Assembly: GCA_963707575.1 (NCBI GenBank) | Contig: OY970171.1 | Span: 2,914,001 to 2,978,000 of the forward strand | From: Gaiellasilicea sp963707575 | Lineage (GTDB): Bacteria; Actinomycetota; Thermoleophilia; Gaiellales; Gaiellaceae | Length of the DNA stretch: 64,000 bases | Direction of reading: 5' to 3' | Program-made: the position numbers and the translations under genes | The notes under the pieces: model-generated | The model's database searches: none | What the model was told of the DNA's origin: nothing | Seen by the model: only the letters and a program-made list of their open reading frames with translations | Shown: in pieces, positions 34,099 through 42,003 of the stretch | How positions within the stretch are numbered: position 1 is the stretch's first letter | How the letters are laid out: each line of letters opens with the position of its first letter

Positions 34099-35931
34099 TT
34101 AACGTTCTGTAAGGAGCTCATCGACCTCGGGACCCAACGGGTTGAGTCTTTTCGCCTCTTCGAGGGCCAGGGCGCGCTCGGCGCCCCGGGTCACGATCGC
34201 GAGGTCGTACCAGACGCTCCAGTCCGTCCGGTCCAGCTCAAGGGCATGCGCAAGGCTTTCACGTGCCGCACGATCACGGCCCTGGGCCAGCTCGGCCTCA
34301 CCGCGCGCCTGCCACGGCTTGTGCGACCACGGCATCCAGGCACGCGCGCGCCGCGCCTCGGCCGCTCCCGTGGAGAGGGAACCGCTCGAAGTCGCCTCGG
34401 CGCTCGCGGCGAGCGCACGGTTGCCGACATGTGCGACGAGTGCGACCGCGAGCACGGGAAGCGCCAGCGCGAGCGCGACCCGACGCTGTCGACGGCCGAG
34501 CTCCCTCCACGGCTCGTCACCCCACGCGAGGAGCGCCACCGCGCAGAAGAGCGCCGGGACCGTCACCGCCGGCACCTCCCAGTGCCAATCGACCGCGGCG
34601 TGCACGAGAAACGCGACGTAGGCGCCGGCGGCCGCGGCCGCCAGCAGCCGGCGCCGCGCCCGTCGAAGCGCGACCAACGGCAGCGCCAGGGTCGCGACGA
34701 GGAGGAGGAGCCCGAGCGGCCCGAGCTCGGCCAGCGTCTCGAGGTACAGGTTGTGCGCGTCACGCGCGTAGAAGGACGTCGGTCGTCGCTCGAGCCAGTA
34801 GCGCTCGAACTGACCGGCGCCGGCGCCCAGCAGCGGCTCGTCCCGCACCATCCGTCCGGCCACGCGCCAGTACTCGCTCCGGCCGTTGCCGGAGGCGCTG
34901 AGGAGGCGGCCCTCGAGGTCGCCGCTCCCCGCCGGCAACGGCTGCGAGAAGGAGTCGGCGGCGCGCTCGACGATGCGGACCGGCCCGCCCGCCGCGACGA
35001 CAGCGGCGATCGAGACGGCGCAGGCTGCCGCGATCGCCGCAGCCGCAAGCCCGCGCGCGAGAGGCTCGCGGATCCGGACCCGGTGCTCCGCGAGCCGAAG
35101 CAGCGGTACGAGCGCCGCTGCGACGACGCCGAGCAGGACCAGGGTTCGGGCGACGTCTTCGCCCTCTGCCTGCGCCGTCTGGAGCGTCGCGCCGGCCGCG
35201 GTGAGTGCCCCGTGGCGCGAGGCGTCCTGCACTGCGAGCAGGGCCGGCGCTCCCAGCACGACGGTGCTGAGCACCAGCCGCCAGCGACGCGGGTCGACCG
35301 CGAGCTGCACCGCGAGCCCCGCCGCCAGCGCGACGAGCGCACCGCGGCTGAAGGTGAAATAGAGCGTGGGCAGGAGGACGACGAGCGCAACTGCGGCAGC
35401 CGCCCGGCCAAGGGAGGCGGAGTGGGCGGCGAAGCCGATGGCGAGCGCGATGCCCAGCGCGACCAGCAGGCCGAGCGCGTTCCAGTAGCCGAGCGGCTCC
35501 GCCAGCTGGTACCCGCTCGACGGGTCGTACGCGCCGCCGAGGTGGCCCGGGAAGAGCCGTGTGCCGAGCGCGTAGAGCGAGAGCACGACGATCCCGGCGA
35601 GCGCCCCTGCGAGGAGCGCGCTCGCGCGTTCGCCGATGCGCGGCCAGAGCAGGACAGCTGCCGCTGCGGCGACGTAGAGCAGGCCGCGTTCCGCCTCCAG
35701 CACCGGCAGATGCGCGCCGGGAGCCCAGAGCGCCGAGAGACCGGCCCAGAGCGCGAGTGCGGCGAGGCCGGCGAGGAAGCCGAGGGCGCGCCGGCCGGGC
35801 AGGGCCGGCTCGGTCAGGAGCAGCGCACCGACCGCGACGAGCGCGAAACCGAGGATCCCGAGGCCCCAGTCGGTCGGGAAGTAGCCTCCGTCCGCGGCCC
35901 CGAGGGCGACGACGGCCGACAGGGCGGCCAC
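34099..35931 (-). CDS. O-antigen ligase/WaaL-like membrane protein with TPR-like tail
   Basis: A polypeptide of at least 610 residues with about ten to twelve hydrophobic helices. The family's periplasmic loop holds SASGNGRSEYWRVAGRMVRDEPLLGAGAGQF, then RDAHNLYLETLAELGPLGLLLL, the Wzy_C/WaaL signature. The C-terminal 110 residues are helical and polar (ARGEAELAQGRDRAARESLAHALELD), like a TPR unit. It would ligate or polymerise surface polysaccharide. The start is uncertain. The first GTG is at 35931, but the frame is open for 17 more codons upstream, and TAGCCT lies 6 nt before an in-frame ATC at 35982. Confidence 0.78.
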   Translation of the reverse strand: MAALSAVVALGAADGGYFPTDWGLGILGFALVAVGALLLTEPALPGRRALGFLAGLAALALWAGLSALWAPGAHLPVLEAERGLLYVAAAAAVLLWPRIGERASALLAGALAGIVVLSLYALGTRLFPGHLGGAYDPSSGYQLAEPLGYWNALGLLVALGIALAIGFAAHSASLGRAAAAVALVVLLPTLYFTFSRGALVALAAGLAVQLAVDPRRWRLVLSTVVLGAPALLAVQDASRHGALTAAGATLQTAQAEGEDVARTLVLLGVVAAALVPLLRLAEHRVRIREPLARGLAAAAIAAACAVSIAAVVAAGGPVRIVERAADSFSQPLPAGSGDLEGRLLSASGNGRSEYWRVAGRMVRDEPLLGAGAGQFERYWLERRPTSFYARDAHNLYLETLAELGPLGLLLLVATLALPLVALRRARRRLLAAAAAGAYVAFLVHAAVDWHWEVPAVTVPALFCAVALLAWGDEPWRELGRRQRRVALALALPVLAVALVAHVGNRALAASAEATSSGSLSTGAAEARRARAWMPWSHKPWQARGEAELAQGRDRAARESLAHALELDRTDWSVWYDLAIVTRGAERALALEEAKRLNPLGPEVDELLTER

Positions 35932-35988
35932 GAACGGCGCGACGACGCCGGCGGAGGGCAGGGAGAGAGGGACGCTCTTGATCGGCCG

Positions 35989-35994
35989 AGGCTA
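35989..35994 (-). promoter_or_regulatory. -10-like hexamer TAGCCT upstream of the O-antigen-ligase-like gene
   Basis: On the minus strand TAGCCT (35994-35989) is followed after 6 nt by ATC AAG AGC in frame with the gene. Its own TAG is an in-frame stop, so translation must start downstream. Confidence 0.45.
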
Positions 35995-36017
35995 CAAGCC
36001 GGTGGAGTCGGCCCGGC

Positions 36018-36272
36018 TCAGGCTGCGAGGCGCTCGTCGAGCGCGCCGGTCTGGTCGAGCCGCCAGAGCTCGGTGTAGCCGCCGATCGGCTCGCCGTCGA
36101 TCAGGATCTGCGGCACGGTCCAGCCGCCCGTGAGGTCGTAGATGTGCTGCCGGAAGGCGGGATCGTCGTCCAGCATCAGCTCCTCGTACGCGAGGCCCTT
36201 CCCGTCGAGGAGTGCCTTTGCGCGGACGCAGTACCCGCACCAGCGCGTCGTATAGATCTGAATGCGGGTCAC
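36018..36272 (-). CDS. Glutaredoxin-like protein
   Basis: An 84-residue thioredoxin-fold protein. The redox motif CGYC occurs in YTTRWCGYCVRAKALLDGKG at residues about 11-14. TVPQILIDGEPIGGYTELWRL has the cis-Pro and the glutathione/GG motif. This is the GrxC/mycoredoxin size and pattern. CGYC, rather than CVQC, leaves open whether it uses glutathione, mycothiol or another thiol. GTG start chosen because the fold starts at residue 3. It is divergent from recO. Confidence 0.88.
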   Translation of the reverse strand: MTRIQIYTTRWCGYCVRAKALLDGKGLAYEELMLDDDPAFRQHIYDLTGGWTVPQILIDGEPIGGYTELWRLDQTGALDERLAA

Positions 36273-36323
36273 TGGTGCTTGCAACGTACATGCGGCCGGA
36301 ACCGTTACCACCGGCCCTCGCTC

Positions 36324-36329
36324 TAGACT
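36324..36329 (+). promoter_or_regulatory. -10-like hexamer TAGACT before recO
   Basis: TAGACT lies 6 nt before the recO GTG in the 63-bp divergent gap with the glutaredoxin gene. Confidence 0.55.
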
Positions 36330-36335
36330 CGAACC

Positions 36336-37076
36336 GTGGCGAGGACTTCCAGGACGGAGGCCGTGATCCTGCGCTCGTTCCGGTTCGGCGAGGCGGATCG
36401 CGTCCTGCACGTCTACACGGCCGACCGTGGCCGCGTCGGCGCCGTCGCGAAGGGCGTGCGGCGCACGAAGTCGCGCTTCGGCGCGCGGCTCGAGCCGCTC
36501 TCGCACGTCGAGCTGATGCTGCACCAGGGCTCGGGCGAGCTCTGCACCGTCACGGGCGTCTCCCTGATCCACTCGCATCACGAGACCCGCGAGGAGCCGT
36601 ACCGGCTCGCGATCGGGCTGATCGGCGCCGAGGCGATGCTGCGCCTCTTCACCGAGCAGGAGGCGAGCGACCGCGCCTTCACCGCGCTGACCCGCTTCCT
36701 CGACACGCTCGACGTGGTCTCGCCGCTCGCGCCGGCCGCCGCGCGGCTCGATCCGCTCGCGCTCTCGTTCCAGCTCAAGCTGCTCTGGCTCTCCGGCTAC
36801 ATGCCGCACCTCGACAGCTGCGTCGAGTGCGGGCTCGTCGAGGACCTCGTCGGCTATCTGCCCGCCGCCGGCGGAGCCGTGTGCCGCTCGTGCGGCCCGG
36901 GGACGGTCGCGCTCTCGCCCGAGGGCCTGCGCGGGATCCGGGCGCTCCTGACGAGCCCGCTCGCCGACGCGCAGGACGCCGGGCTGAGCGACCGCGGAGC
37001 ACGCGAGACGCTCGCGGTCGTGCAGGCGTCGTACGAGCACCACGGCGGCTTCCGGCTGCGCACCCTGTCCGCATGA
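36336..37076 (+). CDS. recO: DNA repair protein RecO
   Basis: A 246-residue recombination mediator. The OB-fold N-terminus begins SRTEAVILRSFRFGEADRVLHVYT, with KGVRRTKSRFGARLEPLSHVEL following. The helical domain has LSFQLKLLWLSGYMPHLDSC. A zinc site is formed by CVECG and CRSCG about 26 residues apart. GTG start supported by TAGACT 6 nt upstream. It overlaps the following acetyltransferase by 4 nt. Confidence 0.93.
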   Translation: MARTSRTEAVILRSFRFGEADRVLHVYTADRGRVGAVAKGVRRTKSRFGARLEPLSHVELMLHQGSGELCTVTGVSLIHSHHETREEPYRLAIGLIGAEAMLRLFTEQEASDRAFTALTRFLDTLDVVSPLAPAAARLDPLALSFQLKLLWLSGYMPHLDSCVECGLVEDLVGYLPAAGGAVCRSCGPGTVALSPEGLRGIRALLTSPLADAQDAGLSDRGARETLAVVQASYEHHGGFRLRTLSA

Positions 37077-37495
37077 TCCGAGAGCTTCCCGGCGGCTACG
37101 AGTTGGACGACGACCGGGCGCGGATCGACCGGCATGCGGTGCACGCGTACATCTCGGGCGAGGCGTACTGGGCCAAGGGGCGGGAGCGCGAGACGATGGA
37201 CGCGCTGATCGAGAGCGCCCAGCGCGTGTGCGGGCTCTACCACGAGGGCGCGCAGGTCGGCTTCAGCCGCTCGCTCTCCGACTTCCACGTCCGTTCGTAC
37301 CTCGCCGATGTCTACGTGCTGCCCGAGCACCGTGGGCGCGGGCTCGGGGTCGAGCTCGTCCGCTTCAGCGTCGCGGAGGGCCCGCTTGCCGGCACCGCCT
37401 GGCTTCTGCACACGGCCGACGCGCACGCGCTGTACGGCAAGTTCGGCTTCGAGCCTGCGAGCGAGCGCGTGCTCGAGCGCGGCCGCCCGGCCTAG
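37073..37495 (+). CDS. GNAT-family N-acetyltransferase
   Basis: A 140-residue small GNAT protein. IRELPGGYELDDDRARIDRHAVHAYISGEAYWAKGRE opens it. LADVYVLPEHRGRGLGVELVRFSV is the acetyl-CoA-binding strand-loop-helix, and HALYGKFGFEPASERVLER is the typical end. It is translationally coupled to recO (ATGA). Substrate unknown; similar short GNATs often acetylate small molecules or peptides. Its stop overlaps the convergent glyS stop by 4 nt. Confidence 0.85.
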   Translation: MIRELPGGYELDDDRARIDRHAVHAYISGEAYWAKGRERETMDALIESAQRVCGLYHEGAQVGFSRSLSDFHVRSYLADVYVLPEHRGRGLGVELVRFSVAEGPLAGTAWLLHTADAHALYGKFGFEPASERVLERGRPA

Positions 37496-38865
37496 GCCGG
37501 CTTGGGCGAGCTCCAGGGCTCGGCGAGCCGGTCGAGCAGGTGCTCGCGGACACCGCCGAGCGGGAGCCGCTCCTGCGCGAGCGAGTCGCGGTCGCGGATC
37601 GTGACCGTGTCGTCTGCGAGCGTCTGCTCGTCGATCGTCAGCCCCCACGGCGTGCCGATCTCGTCCTGGCGCCGGTAGCGCCGGCCGATCGCGCCGCCGT
37701 CGTCGTACTCGACGCTGAGCACGCGCCGCAGCTCGTCGTAGAGCGAGCGCGCCTTCCCGACCATGTCGTCGCTCTTGCCGATCAGCGGCAGCACCGCGGC
37801 CTTCACCGGCGCGAGCCGGGGGTGAAGCCGGAGCACCGTGCGCTCGCGCTCGGCCACGACCTCCTCGTCGTAGGCGTCGATCAGGAACGTCAGCAACGAG
37901 CGGTTGAGGCCGAGCGCCGGCTCGACCACGTGCGGGACGAAGCGCTCGCCGGTGCCCGCGTCCACCCATTCGAGCTTCGTCCCGGAGGCCTCGCTGTGCT
38001 GCGTCAGGTCGTAGTCGCCGCGGTTCGCGACCCCTTCGAGCTCTGACCAGCCCATGGGATAGAGGTACTCGATGTCGCTCGTCGCGCTCGAGTAGTGGGA
38101 GAGCTCGTCGGCGTCGTGCGGGCGCACGCGCAGGTGGCTCTCGCGCACGCCGAGGCCGGTGTGCCAGCGGAGCCGCTCGGCGACCCAGTAGCGGTACCAC
38201 TCGTCCGCATCGGCCGGCGGGACGAAGTACTCCATCTCCATCTGCTCGAACTCGAGCGTGCGGAAGATGAAGTTCCCGGGCGTGATCTCGTTGCGGAACG
38301 ACTTGCCGACCTGCGCGATCCCGAACGGCGGCTTGCGCCGGGCGATCTGCGCGACGTTCTTGAAGTTGATGAAGATGCCCTGGGCGGTCTCCGGGCGCAG
38401 GTAGACCTGGGTGCCCGTCTCCTCGACGGCGCCGACGCGCGTCTCGAACATCAGGTTGAACTGGCGCGGCTCGGTCAGGTCGCAGTCGGGTGTCTCGCCG
38501 GGGCGCTTGCTCGGCCGCTTGCCGCAGCGGATCTCCTCGTGCTCGAGATCGTTGAGGTGGTCGGCGCGGAAACGCTGCTTGCACGTCCGGCAGTCGACGA
38601 GCGGGTCGGTGAAGCCACCCACGTGGCCCGACGCCTCCCAGACACGCGGGTGCAGGATGATGGACGAGTCGAGGGCGACGATGTCGTCGCGCTCCTGCAC
38701 CATCGCCTGCAGCCACGCGTTCTTGACGTTCTCTTTCAGCAGCACTCCGTAGTGGCCGTAGTCGTACGACGAGCCGAGCCCGCCGTAGATCTCCGAGGAC
38801 GGGAAGACGAAGCCCCGGCGGCGGCACAGGGAGACGATCTTGTCCATCGTTACGGAGTCGGCCAT
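37492..38865 (-). CDS. glyS: Glycyl-tRNA synthetase (homodimeric alpha2 type)
   Basis: A 457-residue class II synthetase of the bacterial/eukaryotic-type single chain. DKIVSLCRRRGFVFPSSEIYGGLGSSYDYGHYGVLLKENVKNAW is the N-terminal signature (read in parts). FNLMFETRVG and LRPETAQGIFINFKNV follow, then EVDAGTGERFVPHVVEPALGLNRSLL, and the anticodon-binding domain ends the protein. The ATG at 38865 gives MADSVTMDKIV; the internal ATG six codons on is an alternative. The promoter palindrome is shared with ppsR. Confidence 0.95.
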   Translation of the reverse strand: MADSVTMDKIVSLCRRRGFVFPSSEIYGGLGSSYDYGHYGVLLKENVKNAWLQAMVQERDDIVALDSSIILHPRVWEASGHVGGFTDPLVDCRTCKQRFRADHLNDLEHEEIRCGKRPSKRPGETPDCDLTEPRQFNLMFETRVGAVEETGTQVYLRPETAQGIFINFKNVAQIARRKPPFGIAQVGKSFRNEITPGNFIFRTLEFEQMEMEYFVPPADADEWYRYWVAERLRWHTGLGVRESHLRVRPHDADELSHYSSATSDIEYLYPMGWSELEGVANRGDYDLTQHSEASGTKLEWVDAGTGERFVPHVVEPALGLNRSLLTFLIDAYDEEVVAERERTVLRLHPRLAPVKAAVLPLIGKSDDMVGKARSLYDELRRVLSVEYDDGGAIGRRYRRQDEIGTPWGLTIDEQTLADDTVTIRDRDSLAQERLPLGGVREHLLDRLAEPWSSPKPA

Positions 38866-38875
38866 AGGTCGGCAG

Positions 38876-38892
38876 AGGCTACCGGGTAGCCT
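38876..38892. promoter_or_regulatory. 17-bp palindrome forming two divergent -10 hexamers (glyS / ppsR)
   Basis: AGGCTACCGGGTAGCCT is a perfect palindrome. Its right arm is TAGCCT (38887-38892), 7 nt before the ppsR ATG. Its left arm read on the minus strand is TAGCCT (38881-38876), 10 nt before the glyS ATG. The two start codons are only 34 bp apart. Confidence 0.6.
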
Positions 38893-38899
38893 CCGCGCG

Positions 38900-39730
38900 A
38901 TGACGCCCGCCCGGACCCCCGTGGAGCTGCACATCGTCTCGGACTCGACGGGCGAGACCGCCGCGCGCCTCGTGGCCGCGCTCGAGGCCCAGTTCCCCGA
39001 GCAGCCGTTCGAGGAGATCCGCCACCCGCAGATCCAGACGATCGACGACCTGCAGCTGGCCGTGAACCGCGCGAAGGGCCGCTCGGCCGTCATGGTGTAC
39101 ACGCTCGTCGACCGGGAGATGCGGGAGGCCATGCGGACGCTGTGCCGCAGCGCCCGGCTCCACTACTGCGACCTGCTCGGACATCCGATCGAGTCGATCG
39201 CGAAGGTCTCCGGGATGGCGGCGAAGATGAAGGCCGGCGCCCGCCCGCCGCTCAACTCGGCGTACTTCAAGCGGATGGAGGCGATCGAGTTCGCGGTCAA
39301 GTTCGACGACGGCGTCGGCAGCGGCCTGCGCGAGGCCGACATCGTGCTCGTCGGGGTCTCGCGGACCTCGAAGACGCCGCTCTCGATCTACCTCGGCTAC
39401 CTCGGTCACAAGACGGCGAACGTGCCGGTGGTGAAGGGGATCACGCCGCCGAAGGAGCTGTTCGAGATCGACGCGGCCAAGATCGCCGGGCTGACGATCG
39501 ACGCCGAGCGGCTGGCGGAGATCCGGAACACGCGCGTCCGCTCGATGGGCGCGACGAACCGCCGCTACGCCGAGCTGCTGGAGATCTACGAGGAGCTGGA
39601 GCAGGCGGAGGAGCTGCACCGCCGCCTGGCGTGCCCGGTCGTCGACGTGACCGGCCTCTCGATCGAGGAGACGGCTCACCGCGTGATCCGGCTGCTCGAC
39701 CGGCGCCGGCAGGAGACCGCGGCCCGGTGA
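38900..39730 (+). CDS. ppsR: Pyruvate, phosphate dikinase regulatory protein (kinase/pyrophosphorylase)
   Basis: A 276-residue DUF299 protein, which both phosphorylates (using ADP) and dephosphorylates the regulatory Thr of PPDK or PEP synthase. ELHIVSDSTGETAARLVAALEAQF opens it. DLLGHPIESIAKVSGMAAK, RMEAIEFAVKFDDG and the P-loop-like VLVGVSRTSKTPLSIYLGYLGHKTANVP are the family landmarks. The ATG is chosen because HIVSDSTGET must be near the N-terminus. Its target ppdK lies 2.3 kb downstream. It overlaps a small membrane-protein gene by 4 nt. Confidence 0.93.
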   Translation: MTPARTPVELHIVSDSTGETAARLVAALEAQFPEQPFEEIRHPQIQTIDDLQLAVNRAKGRSAVMVYTLVDREMREAMRTLCRSARLHYCDLLGHPIESIAKVSGMAAKMKAGARPPLNSAYFKRMEAIEFAVKFDDGVGSGLREADIVLVGVSRTSKTPLSIYLGYLGHKTANVPVVKGITPPKELFEIDAAKIAGLTIDAERLAEIRNTRVRSMGATNRRYAELLEIYEELEQAEELHRRLACPVVDVTGLSIEETAHRVIRLLDRRRQETAAR

Positions 39731-39915
39731 GCACGCCGTCCGCGCGGCGCAAGCCACCCGTGCCCAGGTGGCGCTGGGCGCTCTGGCTGACGATCCTCGG
39801 CGCTGCCGACCTCGCCTTCTACGTGATCCTGACGCCGATCTGGCTCGGCCTGCGCGGCGCCGCCTGGCTGGCCGAGTGGCGCTCTCGCCGCAAGCGCCTA
39901 GCCGATCCGGCGTAG
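39727..39915 (+). CDS. Small membrane protein of unknown function (62 aa)
   Basis: A 62-residue protein translated from the GTG within the ppsR stop. A basic Pro-rich start (TPSARRKPPVPRWR) leads to one membrane helix (residues about 17-45, ALWLTILGAADLAFYVILTPIWLGL, shown as its key run) and a basic end AEWRSRRKRLADPA. The 4-nt overlap with ppsR and the clean layout support expression. No family is recognised. Its 3' end overlaps the convergent LigD-like gene by 18 nt. Confidence 0.6.
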   Translation: MSTPSARRKPPVPRWRWALWLTILGAADLAFYVILTPIWLGLRGAAWLAEWRSRRKRLADPA

Positions 39916-40797
39916 CGCATCCCCGAGGGCCTGACCGCCCTCCAGCACCGGCGCGAACAGGTCGCCGTGCTCCTCCACCCGCTTCAGCACCGCCTCCATC
40001 GTGAAGCGGCCGGGATCGAGCTTCGCGGTCACCTCGTCCCAGCGGAGTGGCGTCGAGACGGGCGCGCCCGGCTTCGGCCGGACGGAGTAGGCGGAGGCGA
40101 TCGTCTTGCCCTGGCCGTTCTGGTGGTAGTCGAGCAGGACGCCGTTGCGCTTGCGCTTCAGCCACTCCGTCGTGATCACGCCGGGGTTCTGCTCCGCGAG
40201 CCGCTTCGAGACCGCCTCGGCGAAGGCGTGCGTCTGGCCGAAGCGGTACCGGCGCGTGACCGGGACGAGGACGTGAATGCCCTCCGAGCCGCTCGTCTTC
40301 ACGTAGGAGCGCAGCTCGAGCTCGTCCAGGGCCTCGCGCACGAGCTGCGCGGCGCGCACGGCGAGCGGGAAATCGCCGTCGGGCGGGTCGAGGTCGAAGA
40401 GCACGTAGTCGGGGCGGTCCGGCTTGTCCACGCGGGAGTACCACGCGTTCATGTCGATGCAGTGGTACTGCACCATCAGGAGCAGGGCCTCGCGGAAGTT
40501 GACGAGCGGGAAGTCGACCTCGCGCGAGCCGGCTGGCTTTCCCTTTTCGGGCCGCGGGTGCGTCGTGAACGTGCGCGTCGGCAGCCAGTCCGGCATCCCC
40601 TTCGGCGCCTGCTTCTGGAAGAACGAGCCGCCCGCGATCCCCTCGCGCCAGCGCTTCATCGTGAACGGCCGGTCGCGCAGGTGCGGGACGAGCACGGGCG
40701 CGATCCGGTCGTAGTAGTCGAACAGATCGCCCTTCGTGATCCCCGACTCGGGGAAGAGGACCCGTTCGGCGCTGCTCAGCCGAACGTCGCGAGCCAT
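39898..40797 (-). CDS. LigD-type DNA polymerase/primase domain protein
   Basis: A 299-residue stand-alone polymerase domain like that of the NHEJ ligase LigD (archaeo-eukaryotic primase fold). VRLSSAERVLFPESGITKGDLFDYY opens it. MVQYHCIDMNAWYSRVDKPDRPDYVLFDLDP contains the catalytic DLD pair. VKTSGSEGIHVLVPV and the C-terminal SVRPKPGAPVSTPLRWDEV are typical. The nuclease and ligase domains of LigD are absent and no ku gene is in the window. It would fill or extend ends in break repair if partners exist elsewhere. ATG start; it overlaps the following P-loop gene. Confidence 0.9.
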   Translation of the reverse strand: MARDVRLSSAERVLFPESGITKGDLFDYYDRIAPVLVPHLRDRPFTMKRWREGIAGGSFFQKQAPKGMPDWLPTRTFTTHPRPEKGKPAGSREVDFPLVNFREALLLMVQYHCIDMNAWYSRVDKPDRPDYVLFDLDPPDGDFPLAVRAAQLVREALDELELRSYVKTSGSEGIHVLVPVTRRYRFGQTHAFAEAVSKRLAEQNPGVITTEWLKRKRNGVLLDYHQNGQGKTIASAYSVRPKPGAPVSTPLRWDEVTAKLDPGRFTMEAVLKRVEEHGDLFAPVLEGGQALGDALRRIG

Positions 40798-41291
40798 CGC
40801 TCCACCTCCCTCGGCGTGCGCAGGCGCACGAGGTCGTAGGGAGCGAGCCGCTCGGGATAGTCGCGCCGGTGGCGCGGGTGGTTGCTGAGCGCGTACCAGA
40901 TCAACGAGTTGCGGCTGAAGAAGACGTTCCGAACCGACTCGCGATTCCCGTTCCAGAGCTCCTCGCGGCGAACGATGCGCCCGACGGTGCGACGGAAGAG
41001 CCGCGGCAGCCAGACGCGCACGGGCAGGTCGAGCCAGACCACGAGGTCGGCGTTGCGCAACACCAGATCGCCGAGCTTGCCCCAGTAGCCGCCGTCGATC
41101 ACCCACGCTTCACCGGCGACGACCGGCTCGACCTTCGCGCGCAGCTCAGCGGCGGTCGCCTCGGTCCAGTTCGGCCCGTGATGGAGTGCGTCGAGCTCGA
41201 CGAACGGCACGTCGAGCCGCCGGGCGAGCTCGCGCCCGAGTGTCGTCTTGCCCGAGCAGCTTGCGGTCGCCACGATCGAGAACCGCCTCAC
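40776..41291 (-). CDS. P-loop NTPase, adenylate-kinase/topology-modulation-like
   Basis: A 171-residue protein. It starts at GTG with RRFSIVATASCSGKTTLGRELAR (Walker A, variant ASCSGKTT) and then VPFVELDALHHGPNWTEA, the Asp-Ala-Leu-His pattern of FlaR/topology-modulation-type small kinases. WVIDGGYWGKLGDLVLRNADLVVWLDLP follows, and an Arg-rich lid (RLFRRTVGRIVRREELWNGNRES). These proteins are predicted nucleotide or small-molecule kinases; the substrate is unknown. It overlaps both neighbours, so it is co-transcribed with the peptidase E remnant and the LigD-like gene. Confidence 0.8.
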   Translation of the reverse strand: MRRFSIVATASCSGKTTLGRELARRLDVPFVELDALHHGPNWTEATAAELRAKVEPVVAGEAWVIDGGYWGKLGDLVLRNADLVVWLDLPVRVWLPRLFRRTVGRIVRREELWNGNRESVRNVFFSRNSLIWYALSNHPRHRRDYPERLAPYDLVRLRTPREVERWLATFG

Positions 41292-41960
41292 AGCAGGCGC
41301 GCCTCGCGCGGCTCCTCGCCCTGGGCTGTCACGCGGTAGCCGCGGGCGCCGGCACGTTGCGTCACGATCTCCGCGAGCTCGCCGTCGCGGAACACGAGTG
41401 CCGCGTCGTCGTCGGCTGCGAACCCGGGCGCCATCCCGTCCGCGACGAGGCGGCCGTAGGTCGGCCGGCGGTCGAGCTCCCCGTCGTAGTGCGGGCAGAA
41501 GCTGCCGCGGAGGAAGCCGAGGCCGTCGCCGAGCGGACGCAGCGGGCCGAACGAGTCGGTGACCGAGTCCTCGAACCAGCAATTCGCGCCCGCACTCCAG
41601 CCGGCCAGCACCGCGCCGCGCTCCAGTGCCGCCGCGCAGCGCCTCGTCGAGCCCGTGCACGCGCCAGAGGGCGAGTGCGTTCGCCGTGTTGCCGCCGGCC
41701 ACGTAGATCACGTCCTGATCGGCGAGCCGGGCGGCGGGGTTGTCCGGGCGGCCGAAGAGCTCGATGTGCGTCGGCAGGCAGCCCCGGGTGCCGAAGGCCT
41801 GGTAGAAGCGGAGGATCGGCTCCGCGTGCTCCGCGACGGCGGTGGCGAGAAAGCACACGCGCGGGCTCTCGGTGCCCGTCAGGTCGAGCACGAGCGACTC
41901 GAGCTTGGAGTGGGGGTCGAGCAGGCTCCCGCCCCCGATTGCGACGATGTGCCCAGCCAC
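41288..41960 (-). pseudogene. pepE: Peptidase E (S51 family), interrupted by a single frameshift
   Basis: The N-terminal half runs from the GTG at 41960 (AGHIVAIGGGSLLDPHSKLE) to VIYVAGGNTANALALWRVHGLDEALR. The frame is then lost, and the C-terminal half continues in the adjacent frame with ALERGAVLAGWSAGANCWFEDS (catalytic Ser in GWSAGA) to ARLL at 41288. Removing one G near 41630-41636 (minus-strand CGCGGCGGC to CGCGCGGC) joins the halves perfectly at the family's usual sequence. Both halves are otherwise intact, so this is either a recent mutation or a sequencing error. S51 enzymes cleave Asp-X dipeptides or cyanophycin. Confidence 0.8.
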
Positions 41961-42003
41961 GTGGTCGAGTATGGCAGCGCACGCTTGTGGGAAGATCGCC
42001 CCG

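Noticed and set aside
34015..36078. 687-codon plus-strand open frame opposite the O-antigen-ligase-like gene
   Set aside because: The minus strand gives a membrane protein with a family signature; the plus frame is charged, repetitive and has no domain.
41240..41300. Separate small gene at the peptidase E 3' end
   Set aside because: The C-terminal ORF begins without its own start signal and continues the peptidase E fold exactly, so it is the second half of one broken gene.
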